Below are positions 45,297-56,216 of a DNA stretch of 64,000 nt, piece by piece. Made by a program: the position numbers and the translations under genes. The notes beneath the pieces were generated by a model, which searched no databases, had not been told where the DNA came from, and saw nothing but the letters and a program-made list of their open reading frames with translations. Origin of the DNA: Allobosea sp. (lineage in GTDB: Bacteria > Pseudomonadota > Alphaproteobacteria > Rhizobiales > Beijerinckiaceae); NCBI GenBank assembly GCA_024231975.1, contig JAAEQB010000108.1, positions 62,001-126,000 on the forward strand. Reading direction: 5' to 3'. Position 1 is the first letter of the stretch. The number at the start of each line of letters is the position of its first letter.

Positions 45297-46199
45297 CTAC
45301 TGGATGGTCGCAGCGGGCGCCGCCGCAGGCGGGGGCGTCCGCTTCGCCGTGGCCGGGCGTGGCTTCGCCGTTTCGGGCTTGGGTTCGTGCAAGCCGAGGC
45401 GGGAGCGGATCGAGGCGGCGCGCGCCTCGGTGATGCGGGCACCGCAGAAGCCATGCGAGCCCTCGCGCTGGAAGTCGCGACAGATCTGCTCGCGCTCCGA
45501 GGAGAAGCCGGCCTGCTCGCGCGCGATCGTGCGCTGCTCCGTCAGGTCGGCCTTGGCCGAGAGCGCGCGATAGCCCTCGCGGACAGCCGTCTCCGCCTTG
45601 CTGCGCTCGGCTTCGGTTTCCTTGGCGCGAGCGGGCAGGGTGCGCGCATCCGGTCCCCAGACTCCGCGGGGATCGATGCGGCAGGCGGCCGCCTCGATCA
45701 CGCAAGGTTGCTCCGGCTCGATCACCAGGAAAGCGCCGTCGAGCACGTCGAAGACGATCGGGCAGGCCGCGGCTTCGAGCTTGTAGCGCGGCAGTCCCGC
45801 CGGCTTGCCGAGCGAGGTCACCGGCACCGCCGCATCGCCGAAGGAGATGGCGCAGGGTTCGACGAGGTTGCTGGACTGGAAGCCCTCGGCGCGCAGTTTC
45901 ATGCCGTAGCCGCCGCCGGTCTTCTCCAGCGTTGCTTCGCCGAAGCCGCCATTGCGGCGCAAGGTCTTGCCGAGAATCGAGTCTTCGCCGGGGATCTTGA
46001 TGGCCGGCATGGTGCGCGGGCGCGGCGTCGCCGGGCCGCCAACAGAGGCCGGCGCCGATTGTTGGGCGCCCGGCGGGTTGAAGGGCTGCGCGCCCGGGAG
46101 CTGCAGCGGCTGGGCAAGGGCGGTGCTCGCGAGGCCGAGCCAGACCAAGGCTGCACCGGCAGCGAGGCGGTGGGCGGTCGGGCGGCGGAGCGTCGTCAC
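45297..46199 (-). CDS. Secreted hypothetical protein
   Basis: About 300 residues with a Sec signal peptide (hydrophobic AAGAALVWLGLAS, cleavage near ALAQ), a Pro/Gln-rich linker and a folded part with paired cysteines (EPCAISF, AACPIVF, QPCVIEAAACRID, EQICRDF, GFCGARI). It ends in a Pro/Ala/Lys-rich tail. I do not recognise the family; the C-terminal Cys-containing helical part faintly recalls LprI-type domains. I chose GTG 46199, which has AGGAAA at ideal spacing, over TTG 46220. Confidence 0.7.
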   Translation of the reverse strand: MTTLRRPTAHRLAAGAALVWLGLASTALAQPLQLPGAQPFNPPGAQQSAPASVGGPATPRPRTMPAIKIPGEDSILGKTLRRNGGFGEATLEKTGGGYGMKLRAEGFQSSNLVEPCAISFGDAAVPVTSLGKPAGLPRYKLEAAACPIVFDVLDGAFLVIEPEQPCVIEAAACRIDPRGVWGPDARTLPARAKETEAERSKAETAVREGYRALSAKADLTEQRTIAREQAGFSSEREQICRDFQREGSHGFCGARITEARAASIRSRLGLHEPKPETAKPRPATAKRTPPPAAAPAATIQ

Positions 46200-46349
46200 G
46201 GCTGTTTCCTGATGGCGCAAGGTCCGTTCTGAATGGAATGGCTACGCCCGTTGCGCAAGAGCATGCGCGCAACACTTACCCGGAATGGTCAGCCCCGCGA
46301 ATTCTGCGAGGGATACTGCACAAAGCCGATTCTTAATCCGGCTCCGCGC

Positions 46350-46382
46350 CTTGCAAGCAACCCGTCACCCTCCCTATATACG
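46350..46382 (+). promoter_or_regulatory. RpoH (sigma-32) heat-shock promoter of dnaKJ
   Basis: A CTTG -35 (46350) is followed after a 17-base spacer by the -10 CCTATATACG (46373-46382). The -10 matches the alphaproteobacterial RpoH consensus CYTATNTNNG at every fixed base. Transcription should start near 46389, about 270 bases before dnaK. No CIRCE element is seen. Confidence 0.8.
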
Positions 46383-46661
46383 CCGCGAAGCGGTGGTTTT
46401 TACGGGCCATCGGGGCCGGATTGCGCCAGGCGCCAGCACTCACATGCGAACGCCGAAACGCAGGGCCGGTCGATCTTTGTTGTAACCGGCGGGCGAAGCC
46501 GGAAAGGAGCCAAGGCTCCGTTCCGTCACTTCGGTCGCCAGACGTGGGTATCCCGGGTTCGTTCGCCGCGGAAGGTGGGGGCGATCCGGGACCATGGGCC
46601 GGGGAGCGGCGTCTTACGCGCGTTCTTCCGGCGATCTGCTAAATCGAAAGGGATCCCATCC
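46383..46661 (+). other. Long structured 5' leader of dnaK
   Basis: About 270 bases between the RpoH promoter and the dnaK ATG with no credible gene. It contains nested hairpins (GGAGCC / GGCTCC near 46505, CCGGC / GCCGG near 46485). A small hairpin CCCA / TGGG overlaps the dnaK start codon beside the AAAGGGA ribosome-binding site. Together with the 123-base gap upstream of the promoter, this explains the 460-base gene-free stretch before dnaK. Confidence 0.55.
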
Positions 46662-48584
<1,923 letters not shown>

Positions 48585-48612
48585 GGCGCGCTCGTCATCG
48601 ACCGTGACGAGG

Positions 48613-48635
48613 ATGGCCGGGCTTGACCCGGCCAT
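48613..48635. repeat. Short palindrome with CTTGA loop between dnaK and dnaJ (family B)
   Basis: The arms ATGGCCGGG and CCCGGCCAT (9 bp) surround a CTTGA loop, followed by TCCTTT. The same loop and stem design occurs at 4196-4218. It can act as a partial terminator or an RNA-stability element and may set the dnaK:dnaJ ratio. Confidence 0.7.
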
Positions 48636-48716
48636 TCCTTTAAGGTGATGGCGTCGCAGGACATGACTCGCCGGTCTGCGCGATAGGGGCAGGGCGGCGC
48701 AGGGACAGCTGGTTGA

Positions 48717-49850
48717 ATGTCGAAGCGCGACTATTACGAGATCCTCGGGGTCTCCCGGACGGTGACGGAGGTCGAGCTCAAGGGCTCCTTCCGCAAGCTC
48801 GCCATGCAGCATCACCCGGACAAGAATCCGGGCGACAAGCAGGCCGAGATCAAGTTCAAGGAGATCAACGAGGCCTATCAGATCCTCTCTGATGGCCAGA
48901 AGCGCGCGGCCTATGACCGCTATGGTCACCAGGCCTTCGAGAATGGCGGCGGCGGCGGTGGCCCGGCCGACATGTCGGACTTCATGTCCGACATCTTCGA
49001 ATCCTTCTTCGGCGAGGGCCGTGGCCGTGGCGGCCCGCGCGGCGCCAATGGCCGCGAGCGCGGCGCCGACCTGCGCTATAATCTCGAGATCGGCCTCGAA
49101 GAGGCCTATTCCGGCAAGAACGAGACCATCCGCGTCCCGACTTCGGTGACCTGCGAGGTCTGCTCCGGCACCGGCGCCAAGGCTGGCTCGAAGTCGCGCC
49201 AGTGCCCGACCTGCGGCGGCCATGGCCGCGTCCGCGCCAGCCAGGGCTTCTTCTCGGTCGAGCGGACATGCCCGACCTGCAACGGCCGCGGCGAGATCAT
49301 CGACGATCCCTGCACCGGCTGCCAGGGCGCCGGCCGCGTTACCCGCGAGCGCACGCTCTCGGTCAACATCCCGGCCGGCGTCGAGGACGGCACCCGCATC
49401 CGCCTCGCCGGCGAGGGCGAAGCCGGCCTGCGCGGTGGCCCGGCAGGCGATCTCTACATCTTCCTCTCGATCAAGCCGCACGCCATCTTCCAGCGCGACG
49501 GGGCCGACCTGTTCTGCCGCGTGCCGATCGGCCTGACCTCGGCCGCGCTTGGCGGCGAGATCGAGGTGCCGACGCTGAACGGCGACAAGGCGCGGGTGAA
49601 GGTCCCCGAGGGCACCCAGACCGGCAAGCAGTTCCGCCTGAAGGGCAAGGGCATGAGCGTGCTGCGCTCGCGCGAGATGGGCGATCTCTACATCCAGGTC
49701 CTGGTCGAGACGCCGCAGAAGCTGACCGCCCGCCAGCGCGAATTGCTGATGGAGTTCGAGCGCGAAAGCTCGGGCGCGACCCATCCGGAGACCGCCGGCT
49801 TCTTCGGTCGGGTCAAGGATTTCCTCGGCGGCCTCGGCGGCTCCGCCTGA
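48717..49850 (+). CDS. dnaJ: Co-chaperone DnaJ (Hsp40)
   Basis: A 377-residue type I Hsp40. The J domain (residues about 3-70) has the HPD tripeptide in QHHPDKNPG. It is followed by a Gly/Phe-rich stretch, then four zinc-finger repeats (CEVCSGTG, CPTCGGHG, CPTCNGRG, CTGCQGAG), then the C-terminal peptide-binding domains. It stimulates the DnaK ATPase and delivers substrates. The gene sits 132 bases after dnaK on the same strand and ends at a strong bidirectional terminator. Confidence 0.97.
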   Translation: MSKRDYYEILGVSRTVTEVELKGSFRKLAMQHHPDKNPGDKQAEIKFKEINEAYQILSDGQKRAAYDRYGHQAFENGGGGGGPADMSDFMSDIFESFFGEGRGRGGPRGANGRERGADLRYNLEIGLEEAYSGKNETIRVPTSVTCEVCSGTGAKAGSKSRQCPTCGGHGRVRASQGFFSVERTCPTCNGRGEIIDDPCTGCQGAGRVTRERTLSVNIPAGVEDGTRIRLAGEGEAGLRGGPAGDLYIFLSIKPHAIFQRDGADLFCRVPIGLTSAALGGEIEVPTLNGDKARVKVPEGTQTGKQFRLKGKGMSVLRSREMGDLYIQVLVETPQKLTARQRELLMEFERESSGATHPETAGFFGRVKDFLGGLGGSA

Positions 49851-49855
49851 GCCGC

Positions 49856-49891
49856 AAAAAAACGGGCGCCTTGCGGCGCCCGCCTGTTTTT
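49856..49891. terminator. Bidirectional intrinsic terminator between dnaJ and csbD
   Basis: The stem CGGGCGCC / GGCGCCCG with a TTGC tetraloop (49863-49882) is flanked by seven A's on the left and TTTTT on the right (49887-49891), so it can stop both the dnaJ transcript and the opposing csbD transcript. Confidence 0.9.
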
Positions 49892-49915
49892 CATCGGGAC
49901 TCCGGCCCTTGCGGG

Positions 49916-50107
49916 TCAGGCCTTGTCGATCACCTTCTTGACGGCGTCCTTGGCCTTGCCGACCGCCTGCTGGGCCTCGCCCTTGCGCTCCTGCGCGATG
50001 CCCTCGGCCTGAAGCCCGGGCTTGTTCAGCGCCTTGCCGGCGGCCTGCTTGACGTTGCCGGCGGCCTCGTTGGCCATGCCCTTGATCTTGTCGGTCGTGC
50101 TGCCCAT
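49916..50107 (-). CDS. CsbD-like stress protein
   Basis: A 63-residue, highly charged helical protein of the CsbD family with the core DKIKGMANEAAGNVKQAAGK and a second KGEAQQAVGKAKDAVKKV repeat. Family members are small soluble proteins induced by general stress (sigma B in Bacillus, other stress regulators in proteobacteria). Molecular function is unknown. AGAGGAGC precedes the start. It is convergent with dnaJ. Confidence 0.9.
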   Translation of the reverse strand: MGSTTDKIKGMANEAAGNVKQAAGKALNKPGLQAEGIAQERKGEAQQAVGKAKDAVKKVIDKA

Positions 50108-50176
50108 GGACGGCTCCTCTTCGGATCGGGGAGGGCGCCGTAGCGCCCCGTCGGAGGGACAACGTCGTCGGGCGAG

Positions 50177-51007
50177 TCAGGTTCCCGCAGTTTTCGACAG
50201 ATCGGCCGCGATCGCCCGCAACGCCCGGCCCGTTGCCTCGTCGGCCGGGAAGAACGTTTCCAGCGCGAGCTCCGACAAGGTGACGTCGACCGGCGTGCCG
50301 AACACCGTCGTGGTCGAGATCAGCGAGAGCTCGGTTTCGCCCAGCCGCAGATGCAGGGGCAGCACGATCGGTGGCTCGGTCTCCTCCTGCACTTTGCCCT
50401 TCGCGGGTGGCGCGGCAGGAACCGGATAGCTCAGCAATTCGGTCAGGAGCTCGGCGAGCAGCGGATCGGCCGTGGCGCGGATCTGCTGGCGCAGCCTTGC
50501 GATCAGATGGCCGCGCCATTCGGTAAGATTGATGATCGCCGGGGCGAGCCCACGCGGATGCAGGCTGAGTCGCAGCACATTGACCGGCGGGCGCAGCAGG
50601 TCGGCGTCTTCGACGACCGAGAGCATCGGCGCGATCATCGCGTTTGCGGCAAGCAGGGTCCAGTGCCGGTCGACCGCCACCGCCGGGTAGGGCTCGTGCC
50701 CTTTGAGCAGCAGGTCGATCGCGCTGCGGGCCGCCTGCAGGCCGGGGTCCTCCAGCGAACGTTCGAGATAGACCGGTGCATAGCCGGCCGAGAGCAGGAG
50801 CGCGTTGCGCTCGCGCAGCGGCACGCCGAGATGCTCGGCGAGCAGCAGGACCATGTCCCGGCTCGGTATCGAGCGGCCGCTCTCGACGAAGCTGAGATGC
50901 TTCTGCGAGATCTCGGCTTCGAGCGCGAGGTCGAGCTGGCTGAGACGGCGCAGCTGGCGCCAGTCGCGGATGAGATGCCCGATCGCGGGCTGCGAGTGCT
51001 TGTTCAT
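50177..51007 (-). CDS. XRE-family regulator with MmyB-like ligand domain
   Basis: A 276-residue protein. Residues about 8-65 are an XRE helix-turn-helix (LSQLDLALEAEISQKHLSFVESG). The rest is the MmyB-like PAS-related domain that binds small ligands, with NVLRLSLHPRGLAPAIINL. ATG 51007 starts the MNKHSQPAIG segment; a longer reading to 51043 adds 12 poorly supported residues. It is divergent from the small membrane protein gene at 51141, its probable target. The ligand is unknown; related proteins from actinobacteria bind fatty acids. Confidence 0.88.
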   Translation of the reverse strand: MNKHSQPAIGHLIRDWRQLRRLSQLDLALEAEISQKHLSFVESGRSIPSRDMVLLLAEHLGVPLRERNALLLSAGYAPVYLERSLEDPGLQAARSAIDLLLKGHEPYPAVAVDRHWTLLAANAMIAPMLSVVEDADLLRPPVNVLRLSLHPRGLAPAIINLTEWRGHLIARLRQQIRATADPLLAELLTELLSYPVPAAPPAKGKVQEETEPPIVLPLHLRLGETELSLISTTTVFGTPVDVTLSELALETFFPADEATGRALRAIAADLSKTAGT

Positions 51008-51140
51008 GCCGGGCAAGCTAGCCGCAGCCGCGCCGTCATCCAATTACCTCCGGCTTAATCGACCGGCCGCCGGGCTTTCGTCAGCATGGCCTCCATCAGC
51101 AACCGCCCCGGCTGAGACGGGGCTGAACCGGAGAACAGCC

Positions 51141-51551
51141 ATGGCCTTCATCCAGTCCTCGCGTTTCCTGCGCAATGCTCTCGCCCTCGATGCCGCCGCC
51201 TGCGCCGGGACCGGCATGCTGCTCAGCTTCGGCGCCGGCGCTCTGTCTGGCCTGCTCGGCTTCCCGGCGGAGTTCCTGCGCGGCGCCGGTATCGTGCTCC
51301 TGCCTTGCGCCGCCTTGCTTGCATTCTTCGCCAGCCGAGTGCGCCTGCCGCGGCTCGCGGTCTATGCGGTGATCGGCGTCAACATCCTCTGGATCGCCGA
51401 CAGCGTACTGATCCTGGTCGCTGGCTGGTTCGCGCCGACCACGCTCGGCATCGCCTTCGTTCTGGCCCAGGCCGCGGCGGTCGCCGTCGTCACCGAGCTG
51501 GAGGTGATCGGCCTGAAGAAGTCGGTGTTGGAAGAGGAAGCGATCGTCTGA
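51141..51551 (+). CDS. Four-helix membrane protein of unknown function
   Basis: A 136-residue protein with four hydrophobic segments (about residues 12-32, 43-60, 70-92, 97-118) and a charged C-terminus (LKKSVLEEEAIV). CCGGAGAA precedes the ATG. I do not recognise a named family, but similar proteins occur beside MmyB-type regulators. It is likely controlled by the divergent XRE regulator; the 133-base spacer contains ATTA-N9-TAAT (51043-51059). Confidence 0.75.
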   Translation: MAFIQSSRFLRNALALDAAACAGTGMLLSFGAGALSGLLGFPAEFLRGAGIVLLPCAALLAFFASRVRLPRLAVYAVIGVNILWIADSVLILVAGWFAPTTLGIAFVLAQAAAVAVVTELEVIGLKKSVLEEEAIV

Positions 51552-51563
51552 GCAGCCGCGGGA

Positions 51564-51715
51564 ACCCCTCCCCCTTGCGGGGAGGGGTAGGGGTGGGGGG
51601 CGGAAAGTCGGAGCGCTTTCTCAGCCGATTGGCTCGTCTGGCTCCTACAATCAACCTGGCACCCAGTCGCTCGCCCCCCATCCCCATACCCTTCCCCACA
51701 AGGGGGAAGGGAGGA
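51564..51715. repeat. GC-rich inverted repeat (family D)
   Basis: The left part ACCCCTCCCCC...GGGGAGGGGTAGGGGTGGGGGG and the right part CCCCCCATCCCCATACCCTTCCCC...AGGGGGAAGGG pair with each other and also form local hairpins. It is a widespread alphaproteobacterial intergenic palindrome type and lies just after the membrane protein gene. Confidence 0.65.
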
Positions 51716-51755
51716 GCCCGAGCGATCGGCCTCTCGTAATGTCATTTGCGACGCT

Positions 51756-51772
51756 CTGTCACGCAACTGTCG
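51756..51772 (+). promoter_or_regulatory. PHO box (PhoB-binding site)
   Basis: CTGTCA-N5-CTGTCG is a tandem repeat with the 11-base period of PhoB sites (consensus CTGTCA-type halves), 61 bases before the start of the phytase-like gene at 51833. Confidence 0.65.
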
Positions 51773-51832
51773 TATCCGCTCACTAGCCGGAGGATCCGCA
51801 GCCTCGACGCCAATGCGGGACAGGATCCTCTC

Positions 51833-54034
51833 ATGCGCAAGCCCTTCGCCCTCGCCGCCCTCGCGACCTGCCTGCTCGCCGGTACCGCCCTGGCCGAGCC
51901 GACCTTCAACCGCATCGCCACCTTCCAGGTATCGCTGAACCTGCCTGCCGACCGCGACGCGAAGAAGAAGACGGTCTCGGAGATCATTTCGGCCAACGAG
52001 GCCGGAACCCTGCTGGCCTATACCGACGCCGAGCAGAAGGCGATCGGCCTGATCGACATCACCACGGCCAACGCGCCCAAGCCCGCCGGTTTCATCCCGG
52101 TCGGCGGCGAGCCGACCTCGGTCGTGATCCTTGGCGAGCGTGCCTTCGCTGTCGTCGTCAGCTCCGGCGACAATTTCAAGGAGCCGGCCGGCCACCTCGC
52201 CACCATCGACCTGAAGACGAAGCAGGTCACTGCGAAATGCGAGCTCGGCGGCCAGCCCGACTCGATCGCGCTCAGCAAGGACAAGGGCAAGCTCGCCATC
52301 GTCATCGAGAACGAGCGCGACGAGAAGCTCAACAAGGGCGACCTGCCGCAGCTTCCCGCCGGTAATCTCACACTGGTCGGCATTAAGGGCGGCGAGGCCG
52401 ACTGCGCCTCCAGGCAGATCGTGGATCTCACCGGCATCGCTGCGGTCGAGCCGACCGACCCGGAGCCGGAGTTCGTCGACGTCAATCTCGACGGCCTCGC
52501 CGTGGTGACGCTGCAGGAGAACAATCACCTCGCCATCGTCGATACCAGGACCGGCAAGCTCGTCGCGCATTTCCCGGCCGGCACTGTCGATCTCACGAAT
52601 ATCGACAAGACCCGCGACGGTCAGATCAAGCCGGTCGAGGAGCTGAAGGGCGTGCGCCGCGAGCCCGATGCCGTGCGCTGGCTCGACAATGACCGCTTCG
52701 TCACCGCCAATGAGGGCGACTGGAAGGGCGGCTCGCGCGGCTTCACCATCTTCCGCAAGGACGGCACGGTCGAGTTCGACGCCGGCAACATGGTCGACCA
52801 CATCGCCATCCGCCTCGGCCACTACCCGGAGAAGCGCTCGGCCGCCAAGGGCAGCGAGCCGGAGGGTATCGAGGTCGGCACCTATAATGGCGAGCGCCTG
52901 TTCTTCGTCGGGCTGGAGCGCGCCTCGCTCGTGCTCGTCTTCAAGGACGAGGGGCCGGGCAAGGCTCCGCGCTATCTGCAGGCCCTGCCGGGTGGCATCG
53001 CGCCGGAGGGCCTGCTCGCCATCCCGCAGCGCAATCTCTTCGTCAGCGCCTCCGAGGCCGATCTCGGCGAGAAGGGCGGACCGCGTTCGGCCGTGACCAT
53101 CTATGAGCGCAGCGAGGCACCGGCCGCCTATCCGACCATCGTCTCGGCCGATGTCGATGGCGTCCCGCTCGGCTGGGGAGCGCTCTCAGGCCTCGCCGCC
53201 CATCCCGAATTGCCGGGCCGGCTCTTCAGCGTCACCGACAGCGCCTATACGCCCTCGCGCATCCTCGAGATCGACGCGACGAAGAAGCCCGCGACGATCA
53301 CCGGCGCGCTCACCGTGACCAAGGACGGCAAGCCCGCTTCCTATGATCTCGAGGGGATCGCGACACGGCCCGGCGGCGGCTTCTGGCTGGCCTCGGAAGG
53401 CGCGCCGGAGCGCAAGGAGAAGCCGACTCAGAACCTGCTGCTGCGCGCCTCGGCCAAGGGCGAGATCGAGGAGGAGATCGCCCTGCCCGAGGAGTTCGCC
53501 GCCAAGGCGATCAACCAGGGCTATGAGGGCGTCGCCGTCACCGGAACCGGCCAGGACGAGACGGTCTGGATCGCCGTGCAGCGCGAGTGGAAGGACGACC
53601 CCAAGGGCAAGGTCAAGATCCTCTCCTACAAGCCTTTCACCAAGAGCTGGGGCATCCTCCACTACCCGCTGACCGCTCCTTCCGCCGGCGCCTGGATGGG
53701 CCTGTCCGAGCTGACCTATCTCGGTGATGAGACCTTTGCGGTGATCGAGCGCGACAATCAGTTTGGCGCCAAGGCGGTGAAAACACTCGCGACCTTCTCG
53801 GTTAAGGGCCTGAAGCCGGCGCCATTCGGCTCGTCAGAAATCCCCACGGTCGAGAAGAAACTGCTGCGCGACCTGACGCCCGATCTGATGAAGCTCGGCG
53901 GCTACGGGCTCGACAAGGTCGAGGGCCTGGCGGTCGACAAGGCGGGCGCAATCTTCGTCGTCACCGACAATGACGGCGTCGACGATTCCTCCGGCGAGAC
54001 CCAGTTCTTCGCCTTCGGCAAGCTGGTGAAGTAA
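51833..54034 (+). CDS. Secreted esterase-like activity of phytase family protein
   Basis: A 733-residue exported protein. The Sec signal is at residues 1-21 (KPFALAALATCLLAGTALA). The first about 400 residues form a beta-propeller-like domain with repeating DNDRFVTANEGDWKGGSRGF and SEPEGIEVGTYNGERLFFVGLE segments. The C-terminal about 330 residues match the esterase-like phytase domain: YDLEGIATRPGGGFWLASEG, YEGVAVTGTG and KVEGLAVDKAGAIFVVTDNDGVDD. Likely a periplasmic or surface phosphoesterase. A PHO box in front supports a role in phosphate scavenging. ATG 51833 was chosen because it begins the signal peptide. Confidence 0.85.
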   Translation: MRKPFALAALATCLLAGTALAEPTFNRIATFQVSLNLPADRDAKKKTVSEIISANEAGTLLAYTDAEQKAIGLIDITTANAPKPAGFIPVGGEPTSVVILGERAFAVVVSSGDNFKEPAGHLATIDLKTKQVTAKCELGGQPDSIALSKDKGKLAIVIENERDEKLNKGDLPQLPAGNLTLVGIKGGEADCASRQIVDLTGIAAVEPTDPEPEFVDVNLDGLAVVTLQENNHLAIVDTRTGKLVAHFPAGTVDLTNIDKTRDGQIKPVEELKGVRREPDAVRWLDNDRFVTANEGDWKGGSRGFTIFRKDGTVEFDAGNMVDHIAIRLGHYPEKRSAAKGSEPEGIEVGTYNGERLFFVGLERASLVLVFKDEGPGKAPRYLQALPGGIAPEGLLAIPQRNLFVSASEADLGEKGGPRSAVTIYERSEAPAAYPTIVSADVDGVPLGWGALSGLAAHPELPGRLFSVTDSAYTPSRILEIDATKKPATITGALTVTKDGKPASYDLEGIATRPGGGFWLASEGAPERKEKPTQNLLLRASAKGEIEEEIALPEEFAAKAINQGYEGVAVTGTGQDETVWIAVQREWKDDPKGKVKILSYKPFTKSWGILHYPLTAPSAGAWMGLSELTYLGDETFAVIERDNQFGAKAVKTLATFSVKGLKPAPFGSSEIPTVEKKLLRDLTPDLMKLGGYGLDKVEGLAVDKAGAIFVVTDNDGVDDSSGETQFFAFGKLVK

Positions 54035-54047
54035 AACGGCACAACAA

Positions 54048-54076
54048 CAGGCCGGCGAGCGCCCCTCGCCGGCCTG
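54048..54076 (+). terminator. Intrinsic terminator after the phytase-like gene
   Basis: A perfect 12-base stem CAGGCCGGCGAG / CTCGCCGGCCTG with a 5-base loop begins 14 bases after the stop codon and is followed by CCTTGTCT. Confidence 0.65.
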
Positions 54077-54178
54077 CCTTGTCTCGGGTGTTTCTGCTGC
54101 CCGCAGCACAATCCCGCTGCTCCAGCCTTGCTGTCATTGCCGCTGCGTGCCCTACTCCTGCGAAAGGGGAGGCGGCGC

Positions 54179-56101
54179 ATGACCCAAGGGGTTCTGACAC
54201 AGAGCAGCTCGCCGTCTCATGGCGAGCACCACGGCCCCCTTCCGGCCCTGACGCTAGGCGCCCTCGGGGTCGTCTATGGCGATATCGGCACCAGCCCGCT
54301 CTATGCGCTGAAGGAAGCGGCCCGCGCCGCGAGCGCCGGCGGGACCCTGCAGCCGGGGGCCGTCATCGGTTGCGTCTCGATGATCCTGTGGGCGCTGATC
54401 CTCGTCATCTCGCTCAAATATTCGCTGCTGATCATGCGTGCCGACAATCGCGGCGAAGGCGGCATCATGGCGATGCTGGCGCTGCTCAAGGCGCGCCATG
54501 CCAAGCCGGGCTCGGCCCGCGCCTATGTCCTCGTGGTCGGGCTCGTCGGCGCAGCGCTGCTCTATGGCGACGGCGCCATCACGCCGGCGATTTCCGTACT
54601 CAGCGCGGTCGAGGGCCTCAAGGTCGATGCGCCGTTCCTGGCGCCGGCGATCGTGCCATTGACCGCCGCGATCCTGATCGGCGTCTTCCTGGTGCAGAGC
54701 AAGGGCACCGGCTTCATCGGCAAGCTCTTCGGGCCGATCATGCTGCTCTGGTTCATCGCCCTCGCGCTGCTCGGCATCCGAGGCATCCTGATGGCGCCGG
54801 AAATCCTCTCGGCGATCAACCCGTTCAACGCGCTCTACTTCATCACCCACACCGCCCCGTTCGTCGGCTTCGCCGTGCTTGGTGCCACCTTCCTGGCGGT
54901 GACCGGTGGCGAGGCGATGTATGCTGATATGGGCCATTTCGGCCCGATGCCGATCCGCATCGCCTGGCTGACGGTGGTGCTGCCGGCGCTGATGCTGAAC
55001 TATTTCGGCCAGGGCGGCCTGCTGCTGACCCAGCCAGGGGCACTCGACAACCCGTTCTACCAGCTCTCCCCGGATTGGGCGCATTACCCGATGGTGTTCT
55101 TCGCGACTGCGGCTGCGGTCATCGCCTCCCAGGCGGTGATCACCGGTGCCTTCTCATTGACCCGGCAGGCCGTGCAGCTCGGCCTCTTCCCGGCTATCCA
55201 CATCCAGCACACGGCGCATGACCAGAAGGGCCAGATCTACATCCCGATCGTCAACTGGCTGATCTGCCTGGCGACCCTGACCTCGGTCTTCATGTTCCGC
55301 TCTTCCGACGCGCTCGCCGGTGCCTATGGCATTGCCGTGTCCCTGCTGATGGCGATCACCACCGGGCTGGCGGCGCTGATCGCGCTGAAATGGGGCTACA
55401 ATCCCGTCCTCGTCATCGCGGTCAACGGCTTCTTCCTGCTGATCGATCTCGCTTTCTTTTCGGCGAACCTGCCGAAGCTGCACGAGGGCGGCTGGTATCC
55501 GCTGCTGCTGGCGCTGGTGCTGACAGTGGTCATGCTGACCTGGCGGCGCGGCCTCGCTTTGGTCGAGGCGGCGCGCAGCCGCCAGCGCGAGCCAGAGAAG
55601 GACTTCCTCGACATGCTGGCGACGAACCCGCCGCTGCGCCTGCCGGGCACGGCCGCTTTCCTGGCCTCGGCCGCGCGCGGGCTGCCGCTCTCGTTGACGC
55701 ATTTCGTCCGCCACAACCACGCTCTGCATGAGCGCATCCTGCTCGTGACCGGCAAGCTCGAGGAGATTCCGCGCGTATCGGACGAGAACCGGATCGAGCT
55801 GATCGAGCTCGCGCCCAGCGTCACGCGCGTGATCCTGCATTTCGGCTTCATGGAAACGCCGCATATCCCGAACGGCTTGCGCTGCGGCGTCGAGCACGGC
55901 CTGCTGCCCGGCGTCGATCTCAGCGATATGTCGTATTATATCGGCCGCGAGACCGTCATTCCGCGCGCGGAGATCGCGGGCATGGCGATGTGGCGCGAGG
56001 CGCTCTTCGCCTTCATGCAGCGCAATGCCGAGCGGTCGGCTGCGCATTTCCATATCCCGGCCAAGCAGGTCGTCGAGGTCGGGGTCGAGATCGAGATCTG
56101 A
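54179..56101 (+). CDS. kup: Potassium transporter Kup
   Basis: A 640-residue KUP/HAK/KT family potassium-proton symporter. About 12 membrane segments are followed by a C-terminal cytoplasmic domain. The signature GALGVVYGDIGTSPLYALKE is at residues about 26-45, then GDGAITPAISVLSAVEGL and VTGGEAMYADMGHFG. It moves K+ into the cell, most useful at low pH or low external K+. ATG 54179 has GGGGAGG upstream; the ATG at 54128 is not conserved. It is convergent with argG. Confidence 0.95.
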   Translation: MTQGVLTQSSSPSHGEHHGPLPALTLGALGVVYGDIGTSPLYALKEAARAASAGGTLQPGAVIGCVSMILWALILVISLKYSLLIMRADNRGEGGIMAMLALLKARHAKPGSARAYVLVVGLVGAALLYGDGAITPAISVLSAVEGLKVDAPFLAPAIVPLTAAILIGVFLVQSKGTGFIGKLFGPIMLLWFIALALLGIRGILMAPEILSAINPFNALYFITHTAPFVGFAVLGATFLAVTGGEAMYADMGHFGPMPIRIAWLTVVLPALMLNYFGQGGLLLTQPGALDNPFYQLSPDWAHYPMVFFATAAAVIASQAVITGAFSLTRQAVQLGLFPAIHIQHTAHDQKGQIYIPIVNWLICLATLTSVFMFRSSDALAGAYGIAVSLLMAITTGLAALIALKWGYNPVLVIAVNGFFLLIDLAFFSANLPKLHEGGWYPLLLALVLTVVMLTWRRGLALVEAARSRQREPEKDFLDMLATNPPLRLPGTAAFLASAARGLPLSLTHFVRHNHALHERILLVTGKLEEIPRVSDENRIELIELAPSVTRVILHFGFMETPHIPNGLRCGVEHGLLPGVDLSDMSYYIGRETVIPRAEIAGMAMWREALFAFMQRNAERSAAHFHIPAKQVVEVGVEIEI

Positions 56102-56135
56102 TCTTCGCGGCTATGGAGAGCGGCACCTCCGGTCA

Positions 56136-56187
56136 TGAAAAACGCTGGCCACCTCGCGAGCCGAAGGGGCCCAGGGTGACCAGCGTT
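56136..56187 (-). terminator. Intrinsic terminator for argG
   Basis: An 8-base stem CCAGCGTT / AACGCTGG with extended inner pairing is followed on the minus strand by TTTTT (the AAAAA at 56138-56142 on the plus strand). It lies about 30 bases after the argG stop, in the convergent spacer with kup. Confidence 0.75.
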
Positions 56188-56216
56188 CAATCGGTCCGGG
56201 TCGACGGCAGACGGTA

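Noticed and set aside
46221..46661. CIRCE element before dnaK
   Set aside because: No TTAGCACTC-N9-GAGTGCTAA-like inverted repeat is present. The RpoH promoter explains heat-shock control.
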